Shown in pieces: positions 10,731 through 24,900 of a stretch of DNA of 64,000 nt. Both the position numbers and the translations under genes were made by a program. The notes under the pieces are model-generated. The model did no database searches. It was not told where the DNA came from and saw nothing but the letters and a program-made list of their open reading frames with translations. Numbering within the stretch: the first letter of the stretch is position 1; the number at the start of each line of letters is the position of its first letter. The DNA lies in assembly GCA_030248225.1 (NCBI GenBank), contig JASANE010028021.1:1-64000 (forward strand). Direction: 5' to 3'. Origin of the DNA: Trileptium ribeirensis (taxonomy: Eukaryota > Nematoda > Enoplea > Enoplida > Thoracostomopsidae).

Positions 10731-12010
10731 CTGCGTTTTGACAAATTAAAGGAAAATTTAGTTTGGTACTAAGAAAGGTGACTGAAATTTGCGGGACTAA
10801 CGTGAAGATATCCTGCAGACTCAGACCTAAATGACAAGTTTTGGGTTGAGGGTTCCGCGTTTCGAAAAGAGCCCCATTGGAGCTCACCTGAATCATTTCG
10901 TCATCCAGTGGGAATTGCAAATAAAAAGGGGGTCAAAATTTGGTCGCTTCTAAAATGCTTGCGCATGCATAGTTGGAGCCAAGGACCTCTTGCGTAGGTG
11001 CGGGTCCTGGCCCGGTTTTGATGTAAATAATGCTATTGTTTCGTACACCCAAGTGGGTGATATCTTCGTTTCTTTTAAAGTGTGCTTATGTTGTATTTCG
11101 TCAAAAAAGGAAAAACAAATAAGTAAAACGATTTTGCGTGTTCCGTTGGTAGGCGCAATAGATTGATATAAGCAAGACACACGCTGTTGCTATAAAATAT
11201 AGGGCCCCTTTAAGGTATGCTCAACGCCGTTTGACCTTAGTTCTTCGTCCCTTTTCCGCGAGCTGCATTCCAATAATGCTCACGCCCGCCACACCGTTTC
11301 TCTGCCGCACTAGCCGTTTCCCACCCAAGGGTTTGCCTCATCGGTTTATAATTAAGTTACGGTCTCACCCATATCACAAACAGTGGCACCCGTGCTGTCA
11401 ATTTAGTTTCCTTGACACTTCAGCCAATCCCGCTCGTGCTCGCATTCCCTCCCGCCCTCGTCAGTAACACCTTTCGGCGCGTAGGGCCCTAAGTGCCACA
11501 AAAGCAAGTATTCACCCCTCATTTAGAGCAACCCTCAATTACTGTAGACCGGCAAGACCCAGTTAGCTGTGCCCTGCATCAAAGTAAGATAAACCTTTCA
11601 TCCCTGCAGCTTAAGGTGCCCAAGAGTTAAAGACCAACCTTTCAGCTCATCCAAGTCTTCCGAGAACGGGCCCTACTGCCAAGGCAACTTCAACTTTGGA
11701 ACGTGGCTTAGGCTCCAATAGTAGAAATCGAAGGAACGACGGGTCAGCCTTATTACCTGTGAGCAGGCTTAGGGGATGACCCTCCCTCAGGGGGACCTCC
11801 ATACCATTAGATACGTGGGCCAACATAGGAGCCAGGCCGAACACCCTGGTACACCCGCCGGTAGCCTGCTAAGCTAAGCGGTTCCCATTGGTCAGACCGG
11901 GGTCCACCTGGGAATCGTGTAAGCCGGGGTTGTCCGGGCACCACAGGGACTATTGAGAGTGGTGCAGCTAGGATCCCTTAGGGCCAGAACTGGTCCTAGT
12001 ACAATGTAGG
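10731..12010. other. GC-richer noncoding block, nature unknown
   Basis: No supported gene. It includes C/T-rich sequence (11230-11460, with an unconvincing 78-codon frame) and a stretch at 11640-12010 with many short self-complementary pieces. Composition differs sharply from the AT-rich flanks and returns to AT-rich at about 12,010, so this may be the end of one inserted element starting near 9,230. Confidence 0.3.
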
Positions 12011-12928
12011 TGGAAGTGGTTGTAGTCGAATTATTTGTATAACACTGGGATATGAATGTAATTGGATTTTATTCTCTGCAGATTTGATTATATTGAAATT
12101 AAGTGTAGATTTAAATCAAGATCTAGAATAAATTCTGACCTTAATTTTTTCATTATTGGTGCACACATCCTACAGTACCTCCAGCATAAAATGTCAGGCA
12201 AATATGGAACAAACTGCTTCACCAATTTTTAGTGCGAACGTTTTTGTCGCTGGGCTTGACCAACTCACTCCCTTTGCTACGGGCCTATCTTGGTTTTAAT
12301 CGATATAAACACTGGACTCTTTAAATATTTGCGACAAGTTTTTACTATTGAATACAACTATCAAACCTTCTTTTCGAACTGTCACCTGAGGCATGTTGTC
12401 CTGTAGCCGAGCTTGTACAACACCGTATCCGACAGTGGATTTATTAGTTTAAAAATATATACAGCTGAAGCTTCGTAACATTATATCGCAGGTAGGAGGG
12501 TAGGGATTACCTTTTAAGGCGTCTTACCTACTCCGTTCGAGCGAAGCACCGACCACCCTCCCTGGAAGGCGGCATGACCCCGATTCACAGCCACTCCACC
12601 CCCCGCGCCGTAATATTTCACGAAAATTAGGTAAGATTAGGAAAACTAAGCAGAAATTTGCAAAAAGTAGGGTACATTTTAGCGAAAACTGGGGAAAATC
12701 GACCAAAATTAGGAAAAAATATGATCTTTTAAAATTCGACAGTTCAAAAAATTCATTCAGCTGAGGTCACGTAATGCCTATAAACGATTTGTTGAAAGGC
12801 GCCGCGTAGCGTGATTGAGTCACCGCTTTGCATTTTATCATATTTCGTGCTTGTGTTGTCTGTGTCTTTCATGCAGAAAATGTAAACTTGCTGTCCAGTC
12901 TGTGATTTCAACTGGAATAAATTCTTGT
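12011..12928. other. 3' flank of the EB-chitin-deacetylase-like gene
   Basis: AT-rich. A minus-strand AATAAA is present at about 12,437-12,443 and could serve as poly(A) signal. A GC-rich patch (12540-12605) next to AT-rich phased tracts (12605-12725) is one member of the dispersed repeat described in the findings. Confidence 0.35.
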
Positions 12929-12961
12929 CTAATGAGAAGACACAGACATGTTTTGGACGTT
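12929..12961 (-). CDS. Terminal exon (short)
   Basis: Ten codons and TAG after acceptor GACTTAG, phase 0. PCE joins NVQNMCVSSH; the C-x6-C spacing matches the family's C...N.C after the NodB domain, supporting the splice. Related proteins usually continue about 30 residues with C..CP..YPW, which I did not find, so this copy ends early or uses another exon. Confidence 0.5.
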   Translation of the reverse strand, partial: NVQNMSVSSH

Positions 12962-15900
12962 CTAAGTCGAAATCCAGCATGTGATCGTGCTCAAAGTTTC
13001 ATACTGCGCTAATACGTTTTCATGGTTAGAGTTCCTTTAATTGAAGTGGGCACAATTATATATATACGTTTTTCGAACTATTATGTTACAAATGATGAAA
13101 GGTGAACTAAAGATAAACTTTTAAAGAATCTGTTTGAAGTGGACTACTCAATATCAGCTGGTGTATTATTGTTTTCAGGACTCTGACAAAGGTTCTGGAA
13201 GCTCAGTTGAGAACCTCAGAGTTGTCATTATTTGTAAACTAGCTACGCTTATTCCGTTTTCTATCAGCACGCTAGCAACTGTTGGTAACATATTTATGTG
13301 TTTGTGTGAGCAATGGGATCTGTGAAGAAGTAGAAAAGCTAAAATAATATTTAGCACTCAGGATAATATAATGTATTAAAATTTACCTCACAAGGCAGTG
13401 AATGTTCTGCATGGCGCTGTGGACATTGCCATGGGCCAAATCGATGAAGTTCGTCAATTGGGGTGGGATTCTGAATCCATTCAATTGCTTGTTGTGCTGT
13501 TACAACGTAGGTACCCTCCATTTCAAGGGCCTAAAACGGATATTTCATTGTACATTAACTTTCGTAGTATATACCTTCATACTTTTGATATAATGTGCAC
13601 AACTACTATAACTAATATAACATAATACTGCAAAACTTATAACTAACTATAACATAATACTAGCACGTTACATGTTCGATATAAGCTCAATATGCTCAAT
13701 TTTTAGAGACATATATCTGTATTTTTCGTGTATGTGCAAAACCGTTGTAGTGCTGGGATAATGCCTTATATTTTATCCCGGCGCACTATACGTCTTCTAA
13801 CAACTCAACAATACTTGAAGGTTATTAACCTAAATGTGGTTTATTTGAAGCCTGTGTTTTTGTTGCGATCCCTTGAAAGCAAAATATAGTTTATGTGAAT
13901 TAACGTTTGTAAATATAACAACCCCAAAAATAGTAGCAATGTTAAAGGTAATAATGACCTAAAATGCTTTTATTTAGTTACTTTGCAGCTTCGAAACAGA
14001 GAAAATAGACTGTAATAGTAACTTACATCTGTGAGAAATTGTTCTAATGCCAAAATGGACTGATTTCTTTCGAGAACCAACATATAATCTGCATTCAGTG
14101 TAAGAACAAATGGCGCACGGTTTGTATTATAGGAACGTTTGAAATTGTTCATTAATATATCATACACCGACTGTTGGGTATCCTGAAATAAAATTCGTCC
14201 TGATAATCGTATAATTTATTTCACGTCTTTTTGAAGTAGCGTTAGAACGTTTTTAAATGTGAATAGGAGTCACTGATTCGTGGCAAGCTTGTACTCAGTA
14301 AGCCTTAGCAGCAAAATTCAGGGGAGGACCATTCAAACCCCATATGTCTTTAACCAACGAGCCTGCAGCACCTACAAGGGGTGAGGGTTGAACCACCTGT
14401 CATGGGGGTGCGAACCTCAGGGGCATCCCATACCCCTATGAGTATGCATTGTTTAAAAATTTTGACGGTAGTTACTATGTAATTAGGTGATTGAATTTAG
14501 GCATCTCATTTTTAAAAACCAATGTCAATTCTGCGTGGAACTGCAACTATGAACTAGATATAATGTATAAAAATACCAATATTTAGGTTAATTAACGTAT
14601 TTTTCACTTTTATTGCTATCAGTAGGTGTTAAATGACGAAGCGCTGCATAAAGCAGCACTCCGAAAAGTTCATCTGTGGTGGCATCGGAATCCACAACCT
14701 CTCGCCTTTGGTTCAGCATTCATGCACTCTACCGACGTAGCAAATATTACCCGCTCCACTTTACTGCAGGTATAAAATCGGTATATTCGACCTACGCCTT
14801 CTTTTCATAAACGCCAACCACTGCGCTTTTTTTATTTTTGCGTAACCATATGTTTCTCATATATCGAATATATTTTATTCCATAATCGAAATGATGGGCG
14901 CCAGTATGCAGGTATGATTGCGGTTTCGGCAAGCCGACAGTAGAATCAGACCTTCCCTTACGATAACTATAACGTATGTTTCACTTAGGTCTAGTGGTAG
15001 CTGGTAGGTGCAATACGACGACAGGATGTGGAAAGCAGCCGTTCGAAAATTTAGCCTGCGGTGGGATTCGAGCACGCGACCTCCCGCTTTTGGATTCGCA
15101 AATGCACCGGTTATGTTTCAACTTGGCGGATCAGAATATTAGGCCTTTCTATAATGGAGTTAGGTTTACAGATTTTCTACAATTAAGATATTCTGTGTTA
15201 GCTAAGATAATAACAATAAAAACGACATTGCACTAGAAATCACGCCTTGTCGTGGCAAACATACGGAAACAAATTTGCGAATATATAGTGACATTTTTTC
15301 TTACATCGACGTCCATAACAGCACGAACCATAGCGCCACGCTTGTGACTGTTGATCTCAGGAATAGCTTTTCCGTAAAACTGGTTAATAGGAATTTCCCA
15401 GATACCTGGGTATGATCTTTCTGGACAAGGTTGAATTTCGCACTTCCAACTGATCCTATAGTCCAGTGTCTGAGGCCAATACGGTGAACCTGAAATCACA
15501 CAGTGTTACACTTTCAGCCAAAAGTTTTTGGCGAATCTTCAGAGTCAGTTTTGAGCATAACGTCACATGTTAACCCATAGGGCCTACGCAGCAAATTCTC
15601 AATTACCGCGAAAGTTGGCTTTTATTAAATTTTGAGAAATACAAGGAAAAATCTGAATTACAAACCCTGAACCATAGCTATGTAATAAAACATATATTAA
15701 CTGCCAGAAGATGCAATTCATAAACTAATGACAGAAATTCTTTTTGGTCGTCAACGTCGTATTTTTAGCTTGGACATAACAAAACGTAGTAAAAGATACA
15801 ACAAAGAGACTATATATTTGGTACAAATCAGTATATACAATAGGTTATCCTTCTTTTATACAATACTGCGGGTATGATACAAAAACCGCGTATTTTATCT

Positions 15901-18900
15901 AATCAACTAAAAGCCGGTAGTTGAAAAAACGGTGAAACAAATTGTTGGTGCTTTCTCGTCTCCAGCACTGTTGTCGAATGAGAAAATACAATTGCCGCTG
16001 TCTCAGCCGCATCTGACTTTCAGAAAACCGGAGCTTACATTTTATTTTAACCAGTTTAACATCGAAGTGGGAACTATCGTGCATAGTTCGAATCGAAGAT
16101 ATTAAACTAGTGTTTGGGAACTTGTTTCTTCGTAAAATAAGCTTCCCGAAAAAAATGGCCTTAAACTCGAGTTATTTTCTTACAAAAAGTGCTAGCCTTA
16201 CATCTAGGAAAAATACAGTAGCCTATTGAACCGAAACTGTTATATAACCTAGGTCCGTTAGAGGTGCACCCGCTCATGGAGGTAGCAGAAGGTTCCGACT
16301 GGGTTCGGGCTGGAGGGGGGAGCGGGGGTGGGATACATTTTCCAAGTTTTTAAAAACTCATAATTTTTCACCGTTTTAGTATAGTTGTTTACAATTTTAC
16401 ATTAGTTTTGTTAAAATTTTGGCAATTTGTGCTAAATTTTATCAAATCTTGCTAGATTTCCTGAAATTGTTGGCCGGGACGTTGAGCCTTAAGCGGTAAA
16501 TATCATGCACGCCGAAGCCGGTGTTGATGGGGCTACCGCCCCTTAGGACTTCGACCCCCCCGCGAGGCCTTGGTCTACCCCACCCTCCTGTTGCAGCGCA
16601 CCCTTACGCCGTGGGTGCCAGAAAAGCTGGTAAAAATAGGGTGACACGTAGCAAAAATGTAAGTAAAATCGACAAAGTGGGTCGTCGACGGTGGGGGCCG
16701 TTAACTTTTTTAAGCACAACACACCCCCTTGGGGGACCTCCTCCAAAGGCCTCTGAAACCACTCTCACAACCCGACGACCACGGCTTTCCCCTCCCAGAG
16801 ACATCGGGCATCAGCATTTGTCTTATCACAAGGATTTCCTGTTGCACAATAACTGAAAAAAATTAATTGCTTTGACATTCAGGCTCGGTTAATTAGGAAT
16901 ATGTGTTTTATGTGAATATCAAGGAGAGCCTTCATTCGTCATTCTAAAGAAACATGCCTACCGATGCGACAACGACAGGAAAACACGGGTACTTGTAACA
17001 TTTCAAATTAAATATTGTCATAAAAAATTTTTCTCAGCTTATATTTTCATTAGTTTTAGGTGCTTTCACATCTTCAACAAAAATTCAATGTCAAGAGTAC
17101 AATATTACTATACAAATCCTCCTAATAACATTTCAGTGCCGTTATTCATACAGTAACATGTGTTCAAGTTCGATAAAAATGTACCTAAAAATTTAAACAT
17201 GTAATGTATAATGCGGAATTTACGCTATAATGTCCGCTACGATCGGAACCTATGCACACCACACAGTATCAGGCACACTATGCACAACAGGGTATCTTAA
17301 GCGCTCCCTTGTTTTTTATAAATTATTTTCAAAGGTAGCTAGCTAAGGGTATTGCCACATCTCGACAGTGTCAATCACACCGTGTCTTCTTGCAGTTTCA
17401 TTGACAATGTGGGGCATTATGTCATTCATATGGCCTAGAAACAAATATCGAGAATTAAAAAAACTAGCCAGCACAGTTGACTAATAAACCGCATTAGCTA
17501 CAGACGTGTCCATTACAGTTAATTCGCGCCAAATTAGTAGCTAAGGGTGTGTACGGCACTGTAAAGAAAAAATATAGTAGCTAGGGGAGTGTCGCACACC
17601 CTCGGCAATTGGTTTACGGTATGGGTGTGACCCTGACTGTTTATACGGTAGGGTCACAACTACAAGGGGACAAAAGTTCCAAACAGGGTGTGACATTATA
17701 ATGTGAACGCCGCATAAAAATGTGTAAAAAAACTTATGACCTTGTGGCGCAGTGGTTAGAGTGCTACAATCATAACATCGCGTTTTCTAGCCTTCCTGTG
17801 CGCATAGTCATCTTGAGCAAGAGATTGAGGCCATGTTATTCCAGGGTATCCATATATATCGTGTCCATAAAATTGATGCCATAAATATTCGTTTTCGTAA
17901 GAGCAATGGCTCAAACCCTTATCTGAACGGGACAGGGGCATTCTTACGAACCTTAAATTGCTGGATAGATGTGCTAATGTAAGTTAACACATGAATTTAT
18001 ATACGCAAACATATGCATACCTAATACACAAATAAATAATTGTACATGCCAACCTAGATCATGAAAAATCTTGGCCACTAATCGTAAGCTTAACCAAACT
18101 TAAATCAAAATGTTGAGAGGAGACCTGAGAATTATAGTGATTTATGATGTGTAAAGCAACACCGTATGCGTCAGCGAAAACAACATAAATTTCGTTCACA
18201 GGAACATATAGATACTGTCATAATTGCTCTGAAGCTTTAGAGTAAAATGATCCAGCCACGCGTACAGTCCCCAAGCATGGGCATATATACAATTTTCGTT
18301 TACAGTCAGTTAGGCTACTGTAAACCTTTAAACACGCTAGCTGTGTTAACTAAATGGTTTATGTTCGGTGTGCACACTGGATCAGTGGCTGACTATCCTA
18401 GTGTAGGTGACATTTCAGGGGATTCATGGTAATGCTAATGGGTACATGTGATAAAATTTAGGTTATTGTTGGGTCAGACCAACGTCCTTATGCCTTGGAC
18501 AAACTAGTGATATAAAACTAAAAGGGACGTTACTGAGCCAGCGGTCCCGACGGTGCATCTAGCTGTGTGGATAAGTTAAGATATTCGATCAGTACTATAT
18601 AAGCTCAAAACTTACTTTTTCTCCCTGGATTTGCAGACATGGAATTATCGTACATGATATTTTCTTGTTTCATCATTTCGAACTGATTGTCACCACCAAT
18701 TGCTATCTGTGCAGCTCGCATCCCTATAGTTATTAGATTAAGTAAACCCATGTGTACTGAGAACGCCACGAAAAAGGCCACATCTGCGTGTCCATAGAAA
18801 ATTTGATTTTTTGTAAATTGTTTTATACCGACGAAGATAAATTGTTAATCATGAATCTGGAATATGACTATGATAATGCGTATTTATGCGCGAGTGCGTG

Positions 18901-21900
18901 CACAGTACGCCATAGATGCTTTTTTGTCGAAATCACGAGCTAAGTCTTGTAAAAAATTTCGGTCAGAATTCTGTATCACAATTCACAGTTTAGCGAATAC
19001 AAACATAGTTTCCCACATATGCGCATGCGTACATTACCGAATATACACACTTGCTCACGTTCATCACGTGACAGACGTGTCGCGTTGCTGTTTTGCGGTT
19101 TATGAATGCATTAGAATAGGTATATACGTTATAAAATAAGACATTTGAATAGAGTTTTGTAGTGCTCCCTCTTAGTAGATGCGATGTAAAATTGTAAAAT
19201 AGTGAACAAGAACAGCGCCTAGTTGTAGCAATGTAAATTCGTGATTTCGCACGAACATATGGGTTCTGAGATGGTGAACTGACTTAAAGAACAACCCAGG
19301 TGTACGTCCCGAAAATAATGTCACACATTACCACCGACAAAATGCATTTTCAATAAATCGCATGTATTTGTATTTTTATGCCTATACAATAAGTCTTTGC
19401 ATATGCGATTATTGATTTCGTGATTTAAACTGTTCTTTTTCAAGCAAAAGCCGAAAGTTTTTGCTTACAACTACAAATCCTTATAGCTGTTTCGGGTATT
19501 CAATCGAGGGAAAGCTTCGTTACCGCCGCTACACTGTGTATACATGAATTCTGCTAACCCTCTAATTTAAAACTGTTCAAGAGTAAGGTTATAAACAGGT
19601 ACATTTTTATTTCACCCGGAAGAATTATTATGCACCACTTCTCCATCCATCCAGCTCATTGCAATTGGGCTGCAAATGCGTAAAATTTAGACCGCAGCAT
19701 ATTATTTAACTCGGAGATCTGCAAGGGTATCCAATGGATGCCAAACATTTTTAATTATGAATTTTGTACCTATATTGTTGTACATGTATTAAATTTTCTT
19801 ATCAATTAGTTTATGGCGAAACAGTACAAATTTTGAAATGCATTAACATATCTAAAGTGACTTTGGAGTCGTTGAACAACCCATAATTTCACAAGAATGT
19901 TATGGTTTTGGGAATTGGATGCTTGCAAATTTTATCTGTCTAAGAACTTACGGCAGTAATAACGGATGCCATATTCTTGAGCGGTATAACTAGTAGTGTG
20001 TTTTACAGTTAATTAGTAACTTCAATAATTATTGCATTTATAGCATTTATATTAACTGTGCACAAAGCAACAATTACCACATATATTTGACCTTCGTATT
20101 ATGAATGTACAGAACTGCAGTCTTCATATTATAGCGCTGTTATGTCGCATGAGAGGTTCAAACATTTCTGCATGATTTGTTGTCGGCAAAACCAGTGGAC
20201 AAGAACGTTAAAACAAGATAACAAGAGATATGTGTGCGATACCCGATGTATGGAACTTGCTTATAGGTAAGTGCCAGATAGATGTACAGTCTTATAAAAC
20301 ATGTTAAATTCGATGAACAGTTTGTCCAGTTTCGCTGCAAATGTGGCCGTCGTCAGTCTGTGACAAATACACATGTTAAAAATACGCTATAAAGATTTGG
20401 GTTTCGGCCGACACCAAGAGGGCTTTACTATTTCAATGTGATTCTCTAGTTAGAAAATTTGGCATTCAAAAGGATACTGTTATATTTGATAAATTATTGG
20501 CCAATTCTCAACACTCCTGTATTGTGCAAGCCGTGATAATACTAAGACTTTTTCAACCTTGCCGACACCTCTTCTGTCTAGCAACTTCATGTTTGTAATT
20601 GGAACGAAACTGGATTTCAGTTAATTACTGGCGAATTATGTATGATATATCACCAGCTTTATATCAGAAGCAGAGTCCAATGAACAAGACCTTTGTTAAA
20701 TCATTCTTTCTTGAGTTACCGGGAATTTTGCACAATTTTGTACAAGCCTTTACTGCAACAGCGGATTGAACCTGAATGGTTTGGCTGTACCTATTACAGT
20801 AGCAACTACGCTATTTAGAAGCTGTTGCTTGGCCTCATTGGTAACCCAAAGAATTTAAAAAATGAAAAAAAGCGACTGAAATGAATATCTCATGAAGCGG
20901 CTCGCTAAAGTGAGCCAAACAGTTCCAAAATTACGACTTCAAAATTACTCTTTTCTAACTGGTTGTATAACCAAAAAGACACATATGATTTATAGTTGTG
21001 CCCAATACGATTCGGCGTTACATTATTTGGGCCAAAAATTTTCAATTATCAGTCAATATCTAAAGCAGTAGGCCTATGCACCGCAACTGTTACCTTTAAT
21101 TGAAGATGGCTGTATTTGGCCGAAGTCCCTTAACATGCTTCGCATTCCGTTGTATTCTGCTGTCCAGCGACTCAAGGGTTCCTCCGAGATTGTTTCATGC
21201 CTAAATAAATACAATTTTAAGTGTTTTCGTATTCAATTTTAACTGTTTGTTTGAAAAGGTCGTTCCAACCGTTAATTCGCTCGTTACTGATGCGTTGGTT
21301 TGAGGTGTTTAACAGAAATGTGATAATTCGCGTATAACAAATTGCTTATAAAATGACAGATCAGCCACTGTGGACTACAGGTCCAGATTGTCTCGTCTTG
21401 CTGATAGAGGTTGGGTTCAGATTTTCCTCAAGCTGGGCATATTGTTTTGGTACTTTGTTCAAAGCTGCTACAGAAGCCCTGGACAAAAAAATTGCACACT
21501 AGCACGGAAAATATGGTCTGGAAATAATAACCGTTATTGCTACGTATATAAGCCACCATCGGACCTAATGTGAAAAAAATTGATGATTTCCTTTATTGGT
21601 AAGCGCTATTCAGATAAATGGGAGACGATGGAAAAGAATCTACCGTTTTCAAGCTAAATACAACGGTTTCGAAATTCGTAATGATGAAGTTGCAAAGCCA
21701 CCGATGCACGTTTCAAAATTGCACGTTTCACAGACCAAAAAAGTTCCCCCAGCTCGTTGTTCCGATCTAGCGAATCTCTGATATTCCAGGTTATCCATGT
21801 ATGCAAGAAAAGAATTAGTTCACGTGTACAAAATATCGTCTCATCGCATGACGTTTTTACGGAACTGACTATTTGCAACGGTAAGGTAATCATAGTAGGC

Positions 21901-24900
21901 TATATTTTATAGTTCTACAATCAGGGTTCTGTTTATATACCATGATAATGTTGTATTAGAACATCATACACTCATGTGACCAATCAAAAGATGCATAACG
22001 TTGGCATAATGTATTGTATGTCTACAGTAATAATAGGCTTAATATATAAAGAAAATGATATAACGATGAGGATTAACAAAACTTTGTTATAACTTTAATT
22101 GGTAACAGGCACGTAACCAGATTTCTATTTAAAAAAAGAGAAGGCGGATTTCAGGGGCTGCGAAATTTCATATAATTATAAAATGCTCCATTATGTGAAA
22201 TTTACGAAGCTCTTGCAATGTCAAAAATCAGAGAAAACACATATAATGAGAATTATTGCTAACCAGAGGAGAGACATTCAATTCAATTTTCCCAGTTAAG
22301 TTGTAGGTCACAAATGAAAAGGTATTTTGCTATTTAACGATATGAAATTGATAGTTTTTCAACTGTTTTGTCAGGGAGGGCGAACATAATCTCAATAGGA
22401 CATGCTTTAAGTGGACGAATTCTATAAGATCTATCCTATGAAATAAATGACATTTACATTATAGCATTTTTTCTCCAAGATATTTAAGGTCCCAAATGCA
22501 AAAAATATCTGAGGGAGTACTTACTATCTTGCAACCGCTGTACGGTTATGTGTATGCTGGTTATCATGTATTTATGTATACATACACACTTTAACAAGTT
22601 GATGCTTGGGTTGTCGACGTACTCGTCTACCGTGCAGACTTTTCTATATATACATAATCGACCAACTTGATGGATTTCCGGGCTGGATCATAAACATATT
22701 TCTATATATGCATACAACGTTGACCAACTTGGCATATTTCTGGAGAATGATATGCATTGTCGTCCGCAGACGTACTTCTTAGAAATGGGTCCCACCATTC
22801 CAACATTTGCATCCATGTAGCTAGGTGATCTCAGTGAAATTGTCTACAATTCAACTACTACAGCAATTGGCAGCGCCACATTTATATCAGCATGAAAACT
22901 TATCGTGATAATTCGCAGAAACATTATTTTTCTGGCAAAGCTTTATTGTAACTTCTTTAAGTTTTTACAAGGTTGTTATTTTGCAAATTGTCGAAACTTC
23001 TATAAATATTTCGTATCTTGTTCACAAAAGAAGTATCGATAAAATGTATTCATACACTTCAGCAGTTTGAGGTGATGTTAAACGGAGGCATTTGCTCAGC
23101 AAAGACATCATTCCCCATAATATAGCACGTTTTTAACCGATAATTAATATTTCAGCATGGTACTATCCCGTGAATAAGCTCAATGTGTACATATTGCAAC
23201 TTGTGAATAGACCAGCGCATTATAATAGCATATCAAATTATGTGACCACATACGTTATGCTATTCAATGCAATTTCGTGGCCTTTCCAATACAACCACTG
23301 GGTATCGGCGTAATTATTCCACTCGTGGGAAATGAAAAATGTGCCTTTAATATCGCAACCATTCGGGTTCTTAAATCGTCTGCTCGAAAATAGGACTTTA
23401 AAAATATTAGTAATTCGATCGTTAACTGCATCGTCGAACGAAATGATGATCATCTGCGGTGTCTCGGATACCTGAAATATCAGTTATCACGCAACTACCA
23501 AAATATATTCCAGTATTATCTTGCAGCGTAATCGTATAAACGTTTGGCAATTTATCGCAATTTTATCCAAAGCCATAATAATGTAGGCTATTAATACCGT
23601 TTTCTGTGCTATAAGCAAAGCACAATGCTTTACTGTGGGGACTAAAACCGCGTTCACACTTATTCTAATCAAAATTTAAGCTAAAAATTTGTACAGATTT
23701 TGATCAATATTTGAAAGCATCGTTTTCGCACTTTTGGTATTAAGTTTGAACATTTGAACACTGCTCATACTTTTCAAGAATATTCCTTTAGCCAACGAGA
23801 TATATTACATGAAAAGTGGAAGCTAAAATGTTGATCTCAAATTTTGAAACATCGCAATTTTCATTTAAAAATCACAGCCAAATTTTGATCGAATTTTAAG
23901 CAAAATTTGATCAAATTTTCAACTCTAAATTCGAGCAAGAAATTTTAACATGGGAACGCACCCTAACGATGCAAAGTTTAAAGTGTTTAGTCAAGTTTTC
24001 AACAGTATTTGTTGTCAATTCACTTGACTAGGGCCACAGTATAGTCGACTGAAAAGTATGCAGACATAAAGTAGCAACTTAAATAAGTTTTTTTACCAAC
24101 TGTGATCAGGTTATTACATGTACTGCGCTACTGCAAGCCCAATTATAGTAGATGACCTGTGAGGTGTCTAGCTTCCTCTAAAGATCTAAAGAATGTGTCC
24201 CACTCAGTAATTTCGAAACGCATTGTCCAAGTGTGTACTCATATTCTTACCCCATGAGAAATCACCAAAGCCTCTCCCAGCTCCAATACTTAAATATGTC
24301 CCTTAGCGCGACCCTCCAACAGAGCTAAACTCAAACAGATTACTATTGAGTGCAAAAAAGTATTGAATCACAAAATGTAGTTTTCGCTAGTATATATTGA
24401 TATAATGTCTCACCAGATGAAGATGTTGAAAAATCTATGCTACCAGTTACTTGATGCGATAATTACCCAGTATCAAGCAATTTAATGAAATTAAAATATG
24501 TTAACTCATTTTATGGATTTATTTCTCGCCAAATCGATGCGTATACACCTACTTCAAGTCCGCCAGGAATATCACAGCCTGTTTTGCTGCAAAAGCAATG
24601 TGGAAGTTGACACGCTGTTGGGTCTTCGGGCAGTGGGCATCTCGGAACTGGTGAACGAGCTATGTCTAAAATAAACAACAAAGTTATTGGTATTATTAAT
24701 ATACAACTAATGTTTTGTGGTATTTAGTTGTATGCAACTTCAAGCTGCATATTAAGTTTGACGATCATTGTATTACAAATTTGGAGCTAAATATTATTGT
24801 AGCCGAAATGTGTTGCGCTCAGATTAAATGACCATGCTTGATGCTTTTATAGTACGCAACTAAATGTCTGCGTACTGATGGCTTGCCTTTTCTCCAGTTT

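Noticed and set aside
16521..16856. Open frames in the GC-rich patch on both strands
   Set aside because: They follow the C-run composition of the repeat and overlap each other; no domain or splice context.
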